Of a stretch of DNA of 64,000 nucleotides, positions 17,520 through 27,182 are shown piece after piece. A model generated the notes under the pieces. It made no database searches. It was not told the DNA's origin and saw nothing but the letters and a program-made list of their open reading frames with translations. Every line of letters begins with the position of its first letter. The stretch's first letter is position 1. The DNA comes from Deltaproteobacteria bacterium HGW-Deltaproteobacteria-12 (GTDB taxonomy: Bacteria; Desulfobacterota; Syntrophia; Syntrophales; Smithellaceae): NCBI GenBank assembly GCA_002840565.1, contig PHBK01000006.1, positions 60,423 through 124,422 on the forward strand, in the 5' to 3' direction. The position numbers and the translations under genes were made by a program.

Positions 17520-19409
17520 ATGAATGAAAAGGAGAATAAAATGATAGAGAATTTAAACTTGCCGGATGAAGTCGTATCAATTTTTATCGCAGCGCCATCG
17601 TTGATCGTTGCCGATACCATTAGCGATCTTGAAAAGCTGGCTTGCGGAACACAGCAGAACAATGAATGGCAGGTCTCTTACACACTTCCGGACGGCCGGA
17701 CCATCTTGGAAGCTGACGTTGTCCGTGTGAAAAACGGAGTCAGCGCCAATTATCCAGAACCTTACATGAGACGCAGGGATCCCGACTGCATGTACATAGC
17801 CGACAACCAACCTTCAGACAAACCCCGCTTTGAAAATCATTTTGGCTTTCCCTTTACAGATTTACGCCGCAAAACGTTTGACTGGCTGGCCTCTCAGCCA
17901 CTGGCCGCCTTTATCTTTGAAATGGGCCAGCCTGGAACGGGCGGCCTTGCGCTGGCCGTCTGCCCGGCCAACGCCGTCTTCTTTGCCTTCGGCCTGGGAC
18001 TTCTGCAAGGGGTCGTAAATCCCAAAACCCTTACAAAACCGCAAGAACTTACCGCCATTCTTTACGTTGCGCCGCCTTTCCGCCACATAACCTTCGCCGG
18101 CAAACAGGTTGTCGTCCACAACCGTGGCGGCATTCATGAGATTTTTTCATATAATCTTTACCCCGGCCCTAGCGCGAAAAAAGGTGTTTATGGCGCACTC
18201 ATCAACATCGGCGCCCATGAAGGTTGGTTGACGGCCCACTGTTCGGCCGTTCAGGTGATTACCCCCTATGACAACATCGTGACGTTCATGCATGAAGGAG
18301 CCAGCGGCGGCGGCAAAAGTGAAATGCTCCAGCAGCCGCACCGGCTGCCCGACGGGCGTTTGCTGGTTGGAAAAAATCTGGTCACGGGCGACGAGCGCTA
18401 CCTTGAAATCCAACGTACCTGCGATCTGCACCCGGTCTGCGACGATATGGGGCTCTGCCATCCCGATTTTCAGGATACCGGTGGAAAATTGTTTCTGATG
18501 GATGCTGAAGACGGGTGGTTTGTCCGCGTCAACCATATCAAATCCTACGGAACCGACCATGATATCGAAAGGCTGTCCGTTCATCCCGGAAGATCGCTTT
18601 TGTTTCTCAATATCGATGCGGCGATGGGAAGTTCGGCCCTGATATGGGAACATATCGAGGACGAACCGGACAAACCCTGTCCCAATCCCCGGGTGATCAT
18701 TCCCAGAAGCATCGTTCCGGGCGCGGTCAAAGATAAAACGGCAATCGACATCCGGTCTTTCGGCGTGCGCACGCCGCCTTGCACGGCGAAACAGCCCTCC
18801 TACGGAATTCTTGGCCTCCTCCATATCCTTCCACCCGCGCTGGCGTGGCTGTGGAGGCTTGTTGCACCTCGCGGCTACTCCAATCCAAGCATTGTCGGCG
18901 GTGACGCGCTGGAAAGCGAAGGTGTGGGCAGCTACTGGCCTTTTGCCACCGGCCGCCGCGTCGATCAGGCCAATCTGCTTTTGCGCCAATTCCAGCAAAC
19001 AGCGCGCACACGCTATATTCTGATTCCCAATCAGCATATCGGAGCGTGGGAAACCGGTTTCATGCCTCAATGGCTGGCGCGTGATTATCTGGCCCGCCGG
19101 GGTCACGCTCGTTTCCTTTCCGATCAACTGATTCCCGCACGCTCGCCGCTTCTGGGCTATGCTCTCAAAAGTATGCGCATCGAGGGCGTCATGATTCCCG
19201 CATGGCTTCTGCAAATCGAGCAACAACCTGAAGTCGGCCTGGCGGCCTATGACGAAGGCGCTCGCGAACTCAAAAGCTTCTTTCATCAGCAGTTGAAATC
19301 ATTTTTAGAATCGGATCTTGACGAGTTAGGGCGAAAGATCATCGACTGCTGCCTGCAGGAAGGAAATGTTTACGACTACGAACAGTTTCTGGAACTTGCC
19401 GATGGATAA
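17520..19409 (+). CDS. DUF4914-like protein with PEPCK-like P-loop
   Basis: HEGASGGGKSEMLQQPHRLPDGR...ICDDMGLCHP-type region (VCDDMGLCHPDF) resembling the ATP-grasping core of PEP carboxykinase-like kinases; family name from memory. Confidence 0.55.
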   Translation: MNEKENKMIENLNLPDEVVSIFIAAPSLIVADTISDLEKLACGTQQNNEWQVSYTLPDGRTILEADVVRVKNGVSANYPEPYMRRRDPDCMYIADNQPSDKPRFENHFGFPFTDLRRKTFDWLASQPLAAFIFEMGQPGTGGLALAVCPANAVFFAFGLGLLQGVVNPKTLTKPQELTAILYVAPPFRHITFAGKQVVVHNRGGIHEIFSYNLYPGPSAKKGVYGALINIGAHEGWLTAHCSAVQVITPYDNIVTFMHEGASGGGKSEMLQQPHRLPDGRLLVGKNLVTGDERYLEIQRTCDLHPVCDDMGLCHPDFQDTGGKLFLMDAEDGWFVRVNHIKSYGTDHDIERLSVHPGRSLLFLNIDAAMGSSALIWEHIEDEPDKPCPNPRVIIPRSIVPGAVKDKTAIDIRSFGVRTPPCTAKQPSYGILGLLHILPPALAWLWRLVAPRGYSNPSIVGGDALESEGVGSYWPFATGRRVDQANLLLRQFQQTARTRYILIPNQHIGAWETGFMPQWLARDYLARRGHARFLSDQLIPARSPLLGYALKSMRIEGVMIPAWLLQIEQQPEVGLAAYDEGARELKSFFHQQLKSFLESDLDELGRKIIDCCLQEGNVYDYEQFLELADG

Positions 19410-20925
19410 GCAAAGAGCGGCCGTTTTTTTGGACCGTGACGGAATCATAAACGCAGACACGAGTATTCTGGAGCATCCTGATCGTATTTGTCTTACGCCC
19501 GAAGGAATTGACGCATTGCGCAACCTCGGAAGGCGGTATTTACTTTTCGTCTTCGCCAGACCGGATTTTTCGGGGAAGCGGATCGCACCACGGGAAGTCG
19601 CTTATATCAATCTTGCACTGGATAAACTGCTCAGAAACAGTGGCGTCGATATTCTCGAATGGTGTGTTTGCCCTCGCGCTCTAAAGGATCAGCGCGGTTG
19701 CATCGATTCCGATCCTTTTTTCCTTAAGCAGACTGCTGAAAAATATGGATTTAACCTCAAGCGTTCCTTTATCATCAGCATCAATCCGCAAGATTTTCCA
19801 GCTACGGAGGCGCTTGGCATTTTCAGTTTGTTCCTGCTTTCCGGACCCAGCGTCACTCATCTTGGTAATTTGCCCGATGACCGGCTGGTTTTTCATTCGC
19901 TGGAGCACGCCGCGTCATGGATCGGGAAGCATCCCATTCCCATGGTAGATATGGACCGGGCACTAACGGACGGCGCCTGCAGCATCAAAGCTGGCGGACT
20001 GGTCGCCTTCCCCACGGAAACCGTCTATGGTCTGGGAGCGGACGCGTTCAATCACCTGGCCGTCGCGCGCATCTTCGAAGTAAAAAAACGGCCGCTGCAC
20101 AATCCGCTGATCGTTCATATTGCAGACATAGCACAATTGGAACAGCTCGTTGACGAAGTATCGCCTGTGGCGCTTCGGCTAATAAACCGATACTGGCCCG
20201 GTCCCCTCTCGTTGGTCTTTCGCAAGAAAAGCGCCGTTCCGGATATAGTCACGGCCGGTCAACCGACGGTGGCCGTCCGCATGCCCGCTCATCCGATGGC
20301 GTCCGAGCTTATCCGCCGTTCGAAAACACCCATCGCAGCTCCCAGCGCCAATGCTTTTGGACGTACCAGCGCAACTTCAGCCCAACACGTTCTGGACCAA
20401 CTACAAAATGTCTGCGACGTGCTGATAGACGGCGGCGCATGCCGTATCGGTGTGGAGTCTACCGTTGTGACCGTCACAGGAACTAAACCGATTCTGCTCA
20501 GACCTGGCGCTATCCCCATAGAAGATATGGAAACAACAGCGGATACCTCTATTCTCCGCAAATATATGCTGCCAATGGAAAATAACCCGGAAAGTCCCGG
20601 TATGATGAACACGCATTACCAGACGGCAACACCGATACACATTGTAGAAGATTGCCTACCCTTTGCCGGTCGCACGGACATCGGATTTCTCCTGTTCGGC
20701 CAGACCGGTGATACCTTCGCAGGCCCAACCCGAAACTTAAGTCATACGAGCGATTTGAAGGAAGCTGCCGTCAATCTCTACCTTGCCATGCGTGAACTCG
20801 ACGCTCTGGGTCTTAAGGCTATTGTCTCAAAACTTCTCCCTGAAACAGGCATTGGTTACGCCATCAATGATCGGCTCCGCAAAGCATCCTTTAAGCCTGA
20901 TGGATTTGATTCTCAGAAGGATTGA
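19402..20925 (+). CDS. Fusion of HAD-IIIA phosphatase-like domain and Sua5/YciO/YrdC (TsaC-like) domain
   Basis: N-term FLDRDGIINAD; C-term VAFPTETVYGLGADAFN...KKRPLHNPLIVHI...RMPAHPMASELIRRSKTPIAAPSANAFGRTSATSAQHV...STVVTVTGTKPILLRPGAI. Start overlaps the previous stop. Confidence 0.85.
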   Translation: MDKQRAAVFLDRDGIINADTSILEHPDRICLTPEGIDALRNLGRRYLLFVFARPDFSGKRIAPREVAYINLALDKLLRNSGVDILEWCVCPRALKDQRGCIDSDPFFLKQTAEKYGFNLKRSFIISINPQDFPATEALGIFSLFLLSGPSVTHLGNLPDDRLVFHSLEHAASWIGKHPIPMVDMDRALTDGACSIKAGGLVAFPTETVYGLGADAFNHLAVARIFEVKKRPLHNPLIVHIADIAQLEQLVDEVSPVALRLINRYWPGPLSLVFRKKSAVPDIVTAGQPTVAVRMPAHPMASELIRRSKTPIAAPSANAFGRTSATSAQHVLDQLQNVCDVLIDGGACRIGVESTVVTVTGTKPILLRPGAIPIEDMETTADTSILRKYMLPMENNPESPGMMNTHYQTATPIHIVEDCLPFAGRTDIGFLLFGQTGDTFAGPTRNLSHTSDLKEAAVNLYLAMRELDALGLKAIVSKLLPETGIGYAINDRLRKASFKPDGFDSQKD

Positions 20926-20929
20926 TATC

Positions 20930-21270
20930 ATGAAACCGCTTAACGCACATGCTTTGGCAGATGCCTTGCCGGATTGCCTGCCCATGGGACAAGCAAAAGC
21001 ATACGGCGTCGATTACCAGTGCTTTCATTTTTGGAATGCAGACGATCTCTACGTTACCCGTTTCGGTTTGCCTTATCTGAATTTTTTATCACCACATAAA
21101 TGGCGTTAATTCAGCCGTTTTGCTCAAAGAACCCTGCTTTACACCGCAAGCTATCTGCCGGAGGGACTTTCTTCCGCTTCAGCGCAGAAGGCCCACGTCA
21201 ACAATCCTTTTGAAGAGTTTGGCTTACTATTCAAGTTGCGGCAAAGATCAGCTTGCACAGGCATCCTTTA
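20930..21270 (+). pseudogene. Degenerate ORF with in-frame stop, unknown family
   Basis: Frame open from ATG 20930, TAA at 21107-21109, then open again in the same frame (FSRFAQRTLLYTASYLPEGLSSASAQKAHVNNPFEEFGLLFKLRQRSACTGIL*). Confidence 0.35.
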
Positions 21271-21443
21271 GACATAATTTCATCATAAACAGCAGCATGT
21301 TATTCTCCGGCAGAAAAAAGATGGATTTGTTGCCCGCGGCCGACTTCCGTCCTATGCACTGGTCGATTTAAATTACTGGAATGCAAACCCGAATTGGTGT
21401 AATCTTCAATGATTGAAGAGCCAACAAACTGGACTGATAACAC

Positions 21444-21827
21444 ATGCTGAAAACTAAGGGACAAATTGAATCGGAAGTTTGCGAAGCCGTCACCAAGTTT
21501 GAAAAGGAATATATGGGACGTGGACCGCTCGAAACCAAAGCTTTTGTCATAGAAGACATGGTGCTGGTGCGTCTGAAGAAAGTGCTCACGCCCGCGGAAC
21601 TACGCCTGGCCGATAATGCAGACCGAAAAGACGGGCGGGAACTCATCAAACGCGTACGCATCACACTGATGGAGCAAGGACGCCCTCTGCTGGAAGCCGC
21701 CGTGGAAAATATTCTCGGCGTCAAAATCAAAAGCCTGCACACGGACATCAGCACCCTGACCGGAGAACGGGTGATTATTTTTTCTTTGGAGAAACAGCCG
21801 GAGTATTCCGACAAAGGGAGGCCTTAA
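21444..21827 (+). CDS. DUF2294-family protein
   Basis: MLKTKGQIESEVCEAVTKFEKEYMGRGPLETKAFVIEDMVLVRLKKVLTPAE...GVKIKSLHTDISTLTGERVIIFSLE; family from memory. Confidence 0.65.
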   Translation: MLKTKGQIESEVCEAVTKFEKEYMGRGPLETKAFVIEDMVLVRLKKVLTPAELRLADNADRKDGRELIKRVRITLMEQGRPLLEAAVENILGVKIKSLHTDISTLTGERVIIFSLEKQPEYSDKGRP

Positions 21828-21850
21828 TAATAGCCTGTCAAGAAATTTCC

Positions 21851-22038
21851 TTGACAGGAAAAATATTTTTTTGTATTGTAACACCAGCCAGTTCATTGGT
21901 GCTTTACCTTTAGTCATCAGTAAAAGGGCTTCTTGCAGCGCCTCAGAGTTTTAACGGGCTCTTTACCTTGCAGGCAAAGAGAGCGGAAAAAATGTCAGGA
22001 TTGGAATGATCAACATATCATTCCAAGCCTTTTTTTTT
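21851..22038 (+). ncRNA. Putative structured leader RNA B, ending in an intrinsic terminator
   Basis: TTGACA-N17-TATTGT promoter (21851-21879), CCTTT..AAAAGG hairpin, core GCGCCTCAGAGTTTTAACGGGCT (21938-21960), hairpin GCTCTTT..AAAGAG, GCGGAAAAA, terminator GGATTGGAATGAT-caacat-ATCATTCCAAGCC-T9 (21998-22038). Confidence 0.55.
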
Positions 22039-22088
22039 GATGTCGGTGGAAAGCAACATGCAAAAGATACTGCACTTAAGAATACTCG

Positions 22089-22114
22089 CATTCCATGACG
22101 ATGGAATGTTTTTC
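22089..22114 (+). terminator. Hairpin CATTCCAT-gacg-ATGGAATG followed by TTTTTC
   Basis: Terminator-like hairpin just upstream of the P-type ATPase start. Confidence 0.4.
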
Positions 22115-22138
22115 TTGTAAAAAGAAAGAATAATTTTT

Positions 22139-24865
22139 ATGGAACAACTCATCAGCAAACACTGGCATCACTGTCCGGCGGACGAAGTGGCAACCCTGCT
22201 GAGCAGCAATACGACAAAAGGCTTATCGATCTTCGAGGCCAAACATCGTTTGGAAAAATTCGGCCCCAACATGGTCAGCGCCAAAAAGCAGAAAAGCCGC
22301 ATCGTGCAGTTTCTGCAGCAGTTTAACCAGCCGCTGGTTTATATTCTGCTCCTGGCCGGTTTCGTCACGCTGTTTCTTCGCGAATGGGTCGATTCCTCCG
22401 TGATTTTTGGTGTGGTGATGCTCAATGCGATCATCGGCTACGTTCAGGAAGCCAAAGCCGAGCGCGCCATTGAATCGCTCAAACAGATGATGACAACCCA
22501 GGCAACCGTGCTGAGGGACGGAAAATGGACGTCCTGCGACTCGACACAGCTTGTCGTCGGAGACATCATCAAGTTCCAGTCCGGCGACAAGGTGCCGGCC
22601 GACGCAAGGTTGTTCAACTGCCGTGAACTGCAGGTTGATGAATCCGCCCTCACCGGGGAATCCGTCCCCGTTCTTAAAAAAACGGAAACGCTTCCTCCGG
22701 AAACCGTTCTCGCCGACCGACATAACATGGTGTATGCCGGCACGCTGGTAACTTACGGACAGGCCCAGGCGCTTGTCGTCAGCACGGGTGACAAAACGGA
22801 AACCGGCCGGATCAGCCAGATGCTGGCTTCTGCGGCCAATCTCGCCACACCGCTCACCATAAAAATTGCGGCCTTCAGCAAGGTCCTGCTGATCGTCATT
22901 ATGGCGCTGGCCGCCGTGACATTCGCCGTCGGCATGATCCGGGGCGAGACGGCAATCGACATGTTCATGGCCGCCGTTGCTCTGGCCGTGGGTGCCATCC
23001 CGGAAGGGCTCCCTGCCGCCGTGACCATCACACTGGCCATCGGCGTCAACCGTCTGGCCAGAAAAAAAGCCATCATCCGAAAACTGCCCGCCGTGGAAAC
23101 CCTGGGCAGCACGACCGTGATCTGCTCGGATAAAACAGGAACGCTCACCGAAAACCAGATGACCGTGCGCAAGGTCTATGCGGGCAACTCGGTTTACAGC
23201 GTTGAAGGTAACGGTTATGCCCCCACAGGCGATATTCTTTCCGGAAAAGCGCCGTTAAAAACGCTGCCTGCCGCGCTTTACGAAACGCTTTTGGCCGGGC
23301 TTCTGTGTAACGATTCGCGTCTGGTCAACACCGGCAATCTCTGGAGAGTCGAAGGCGATCCGACCGAGGGAGCGCTGCTCTCCGCCGCCGGAAAGGCGGG
23401 CCTGGATTCCAATGCCCTCTCTGCAACGCTGCCGCGAATGGATGTCGTCCCTTTCGAGTCTGAGCGGCAGTTCATGGCAACGCTGCATCAATCGGCCAGC
23501 GGCGAAAACGTCATTTACGTGAAAGGCGCTCTTGAAAAGGTTTTGGCGGCCTGCTCTGACGCCATGTCGGAAGACGGAGGCGTGGCTTTGCAAGACAAGG
23601 CCGCCGTTCTTGCGGAGGCGACCCGGCTTGCCTCCGAAGGACTGCGCGTGCTGATTTTTGCCCGCAAGACATGCAAAAAGGATCGCATCACCGCCGAGGA
23701 CTGTCATTCCGGCCTGACGTTTTTAGGCCTGCAGGGCATGATCGACCCGCCGCGCAAGGAAGCCGTCCGCGCCGTCATCGTCTGCCGCGAAGCGGGCGTA
23801 AAAGTTAAAATGATCACCGGCGACCACGCCGCGACCGCGGCCGAAATCGCCCGGCAGCTGGGCATCGGAAGCCATCCCGATTTCCCGAATATGAGGCCTG
23901 CCGCCATGACCGGCGCTGAGCTCGAAGCCCTAACGGATGAAGAACTCATTGAGGCCGCTGAAAATACGAGCGTCTTTGCCCGCGTTGCGCCGGAACAAAA
24001 ACTGCGTCTGGTGGAAGCCCTTCAGTCCCGGAATCATATCGTGGCGATGACCGGCGACGGCGTCAATGACGCGCCGGCTCTGAAGCAGGCCAATATCGGT
24101 ATCGCCATGGGCATCACCGGTACGGATGTGGCCAAGGAGGCTGCGGACATGGTTCTCACCGACGACAATTTTGCCTCCATTACAGCCGCCGTGGAAGAGG
24201 GGCGCCGGATATTCGACAATCTTGTCAAGTTCATCGCCTGGACGCTGCCGACCAACGGCGGCCAGGGTCTGGTCATCCTCGCCTCCATTTTCAGCGGCAC
24301 AACACTCCCCATCCTGCCGGTGCAAATCCTCTGGATCAACATGACAACAGCCGTGTTTCTCGGGCTGATGCTGGCATTTGAGCCGGGTGAAACGGACACC
24401 ATGAAATATCCGCCGCGCCATCCGGACAGCCCTATACTTTCCGGCGTTGTGGTCGGCCGAATTGCTCTTGTCTCCCTGCTGCTGCTGATTGCGGTATTCT
24501 CCGTCTTCGCTTGGCAGAAAGCCAATGGGTATCCCCTGGAAGTCGCGCGAACGGTGGCGGTCAACATATTGGTCATGGCAAGCCTGGCTTACCTGTTTAA
24601 CTCCCGTTCACTGACCAAATCCATGTTCAGACTTGGCGTGTTTAGCAATCCCTGGCTGCTTCTGGGGTGCGGACTGATGATAGCCTTGCAGATTCTGTTC
24701 ACTTACGCGCCCTTCATGAACAGGCTTTTTTCCAGCGCGCCGATTTCCGGCCAGGACTGGATCATCGTCATCGGCGTCTCTCTGGCGGTTTACGGCATTA
24801 TCGGAACGGAGAAGTGGCTGCGCCAACGCGTTTATGTCCGTCAAGGAAATAAGCATACAGCGTAA
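22139..24865 (+). CDS. Cation-transporting P-type ATPase (PacL/Ca2+-type)
   Basis: DKTGTLTENQMT phosphorylation motif, GDKVPADARL, TGESVPV, AMTGDGVNDAPALKQANIGIAMG. Confidence 0.93.
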   Translation: MEQLISKHWHHCPADEVATLLSSNTTKGLSIFEAKHRLEKFGPNMVSAKKQKSRIVQFLQQFNQPLVYILLLAGFVTLFLREWVDSSVIFGVVMLNAIIGYVQEAKAERAIESLKQMMTTQATVLRDGKWTSCDSTQLVVGDIIKFQSGDKVPADARLFNCRELQVDESALTGESVPVLKKTETLPPETVLADRHNMVYAGTLVTYGQAQALVVSTGDKTETGRISQMLASAANLATPLTIKIAAFSKVLLIVIMALAAVTFAVGMIRGETAIDMFMAAVALAVGAIPEGLPAAVTITLAIGVNRLARKKAIIRKLPAVETLGSTTVICSDKTGTLTENQMTVRKVYAGNSVYSVEGNGYAPTGDILSGKAPLKTLPAALYETLLAGLLCNDSRLVNTGNLWRVEGDPTEGALLSAAGKAGLDSNALSATLPRMDVVPFESERQFMATLHQSASGENVIYVKGALEKVLAACSDAMSEDGGVALQDKAAVLAEATRLASEGLRVLIFARKTCKKDRITAEDCHSGLTFLGLQGMIDPPRKEAVRAVIVCREAGVKVKMITGDHAATAAEIARQLGIGSHPDFPNMRPAAMTGAELEALTDEELIEAAENTSVFARVAPEQKLRLVEALQSRNHIVAMTGDGVNDAPALKQANIGIAMGITGTDVAKEAADMVLTDDNFASITAAVEEGRRIFDNLVKFIAWTLPTNGGQGLVILASIFSGTTLPILPVQILWINMTTAVFLGLMLAFEPGETDTMKYPPRHPDSPILSGVVVGRIALVSLLLLIAVFSVFAWQKANGYPLEVARTVAVNILVMASLAYLFNSRSLTKSMFRLGVFSNPWLLLGCGLMIALQILFTYAPFMNRLFSSAPISGQDWIIVIGVSLAVYGIIGTEKWLRQRVYVRQGNKHTA

Positions 24866-24919
24866 GATGTTTATGTACCATGAAACTTTGACAATTATCT
24901 TTTAATGAAGGAGGACACT

Positions 24920-25201
24920 ATGGATCCGAACCAACTTTTCAGGCAAATGATCGCATTCAATAAAGCAGTCTCTGACAATAACTTCCGGACGCTTGCCGCC
25001 ACGCATGAACAAACGGAGAGAATGCTCAAGCGATTCTGGGAAAAGTCGCCCCTGTTTCCGGAGGAGGGCAAAAAAGCAGTTGCCGACTGGCTAAAGGCCT
25101 ATAAAAAATTCTGCGATGATTTTAAAAACCGCGTCGATCACAATTTTCAGGAAGCCGAAAAATATACCGGCAATCCGAAACAAACCGATAAACAACCCTG
25201 A
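24920..25201 (+). CDS. Small hypothetical protein, phasin-like
   Basis: Charged helical ORF (MDPNQLFRQMIAFNKAVSDNNFRTLAATHEQTERMLKRFWEKS...) with SD GGAGG. Confidence 0.5.
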   Translation: MDPNQLFRQMIAFNKAVSDNNFRTLAATHEQTERMLKRFWEKSPLFPEEGKKAVADWLKAYKKFCDDFKNRVDHNFQEAEKYTGNPKQTDKQP

Positions 25202-25213
25202 TGAGGTATTTCC

Positions 25214-25512
25214 ATGATTCCTAGCGAAAACGAAGAAGAATATTTTGCGCGACTGGAGTATGAAAAGCAGCAGAAAATCGAGAGGGAAAACACGAAAAGC
25301 TCAAAGCCGAAGAACGCCGGCAATTAAAGGAACTGCATTTCATGCGTTGTCCGAAATGCCGCATGGAATTGATTGAAATCGATTACAAAGGCGTCATAAT
25401 CGATAAATGCTCAGAATGAGAGGGCGTCTGGCTGGACGCAGGAGAGATGGATGCTGTAGCCAGGATGGAAAAATCCGGTCTGGATAAACTGTATTCCGTT
25501 TTCAAAAAGTAA
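25214..25512 (+). pseudogene. zf-TFIIB (zinc-ribbon) protein with frameshift and in-frame TGA at a Cys position
   Basis: Start MIPSENEEEYFARLEYEKQQKIERE; loss of one A in the A-run at 25287-25290 shifts frame; downstream KLKAEERRQLKELHFMRCPKCRMELIEIDYKGVIIDKCSE*EGVWLDAGEMDAVARMEKSGLDKLYSVFKK with TGA at 25417-25419. Confidence 0.7.
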
Positions 25513-25608
25513 TCGTCGGCATATCGATTTGCCAATCGAAATGCCGACGCAGGTTGAAGTGAAACACATCGACCTGTTAAAATCTTTTTATGAAAGGAAA
25601 GAATAATC

Positions 25609-25878
25609 ATGAATTGCCCCGTATGCAACATTCCATTGACGATGTCGGAACGCCAGGGGGTGGAAATCGATTTCTGCTCAAAATGCCGCGGCGTCTGGCT
25701 GGACCGAGGCGAGCTTGATAAAATTATCGAACGCGCTTCGTTGGAAATAACGCCCACCCCTCTCCGCCAGGTGCGGAATGAGGACCGGGGCGAGCATCAC
25801 CACGACAAGAGTCGCGACCGCTTTTACGGACAGCACTACAAAAAGAAGAAGTCATTTCTTCATGAGCTTTTTGACTGA
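25609..25878 (+). CDS. zf-TFIIB domain zinc-ribbon protein
   Basis: CPVCNIPLTMSERQGVEIDFCSKCRGVWLDRGELDKII. Confidence 0.85.
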   Translation: MNCPVCNIPLTMSERQGVEIDFCSKCRGVWLDRGELDKIIERASLEITPTPLRQVRNEDRGEHHHDKSRDRFYGQHYKKKKSFLHELFD

Positions 25879-25896
25879 CTTCGAAGGAAGAATCCA

Positions 25897-27165
25897 ATGG
25901 AAAAATCAATGCGAACAGGTTGGTTCGTTGCGCTGGCCGGAACCGGAATCAATCTTGCTTTGGGTATTCTTTATGCCTGGAGTGTTATCAAAAACGGTAT
26001 CCCCGATTCATGGGGGTGGACGAATGCCGATAAGGCCCTGCCGTATTCAGTGGCTGCGTTTTGTTTTGCCCTCGCAATGGTTCCGGCAGGATGGCTGCAG
26101 GATAAAATCGGTCCCAAAAAAGTAGCCGCCAGCGGGGGAATCCTGGTAGGCGCCGGATGCATTTTTGCCGCTTTTTCCGGATCTTCTTTGCTTGGCTTCG
26201 TGATCGGCTTCGGCGTCATGGCCGGAATGGGCATCGGCTTCGGTTATGCCTCGACGACACCTCCGGCGGTTAAATGGTTTCCCCCGGAAAAAACAGGTTT
26301 GATTGCCGGAATCGTGGTCGCCGGTTTTGGACTGGCATCTGTTTATATTGCACCACTTGCATCCATACTTCTGGACGCGTTCCAAACAACAAGCGTGAGC
26401 GCTTCCGGCATGCATATCGCAGAAAAAGGCGTTTCCAATACCATGTTGGTTTTCGGAATTGCGTTTACGATTGTGGTAGTCGGATTATCGCAACTTCTTA
26501 ACAATCCACCCGCCGGACACCTAGCGGCCGTAACCTTTGCCAAAACCGGCGCAATCGCCTTGAAGAAAAATGAAATGACATGGAAGCAAATGATTTCCAC
26601 AGGTCAATTCTGGATTATGTGGCTTATGTATTTTGGCGCGGCGGGGGCTGGCCTGATGTTCATCAGCGTTGCCGCCGACCTCGGCAAGAAATCCCTGGGC
26701 GAACTGGCTTTCATTGCGGTGGCCGTGCTGGCAGTCGGCAACGCAATCGGCCGTATCCTTGCAGGCAGCGTCTCCGATAAAATCGGTCGCCAGTCAACGC
26801 TGCTTATTGTTTTCATATTCCAGGCGATTGTCGTGTTATTGCTCTATTTTGCTGCGGCAGGGGCTTCATGGGGTGCCTTGTGGTTACCGACGTTGCTGCT
26901 GGTTATCCTTATCGGCGCAAACTATGGCGCAAATTTGGCTATTTTCCCGGCACTCACGAAAGACTACTACGGGTTGAAAAATTTCGGCCTGAATTACGGT
27001 CTTTTATTCACATCCTGGGGGGCTTCCGGTCTTGCCATGCCCTGGATTAACGGCCTCGTTAAAGATATGGGCAAACCCCATCTCGCTTACTGGATCATCA
27101 TTGCCGTCTTGTTGATAGGCGCTTGCCTCACTTTTATCAGCAAGGGGCTTGCCAATAAAAGATAG
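25897..27165 (+). CDS. OFA-family MFS transporter (oxalate/formate antiporter-like)
   Basis: 12-TM MFS with LALGILYAWSVIKNGIPDSWGW...PAGWLQDKIGPKKVAASGGILVGAGC...SDKIGRQ. Confidence 0.88.
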   Translation: MEKSMRTGWFVALAGTGINLALGILYAWSVIKNGIPDSWGWTNADKALPYSVAAFCFALAMVPAGWLQDKIGPKKVAASGGILVGAGCIFAAFSGSSLLGFVIGFGVMAGMGIGFGYASTTPPAVKWFPPEKTGLIAGIVVAGFGLASVYIAPLASILLDAFQTTSVSASGMHIAEKGVSNTMLVFGIAFTIVVVGLSQLLNNPPAGHLAAVTFAKTGAIALKKNEMTWKQMISTGQFWIMWLMYFGAAGAGLMFISVAADLGKKSLGELAFIAVAVLAVGNAIGRILAGSVSDKIGRQSTLLIVFIFQAIVVLLLYFAAAGASWGALWLPTLLLVILIGANYGANLAIFPALTKDYYGLKNFGLNYGLLFTSWGASGLAMPWINGLVKDMGKPHLAYWIIIAVLLIGACLTFISKGLANKR

Positions 27166-27182
27166 AGGGAGGATTATGAAAT

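Noticed and set aside
18147-19286. 379-aa minus-strand ORF
   Set aside because: Antisense shadow of the DUF4914-like gene; no family motifs or SD.
21120-21371. 83-aa ORF downstream of the HAD-YrdC gene
   Set aside because: No SD or recognisable domain; overlaps the degenerate frame starting at 20930.
25417-25439. Selenocysteine codon plus SECIS as a firm call
   Set aside because: An independent frameshift lies upstream, the hairpin is closer to the TGA than usual bacterial SECIS, and the paralog has nearly the same nucleotides from conserved GVWLD codons. Kept only as a finding to check.
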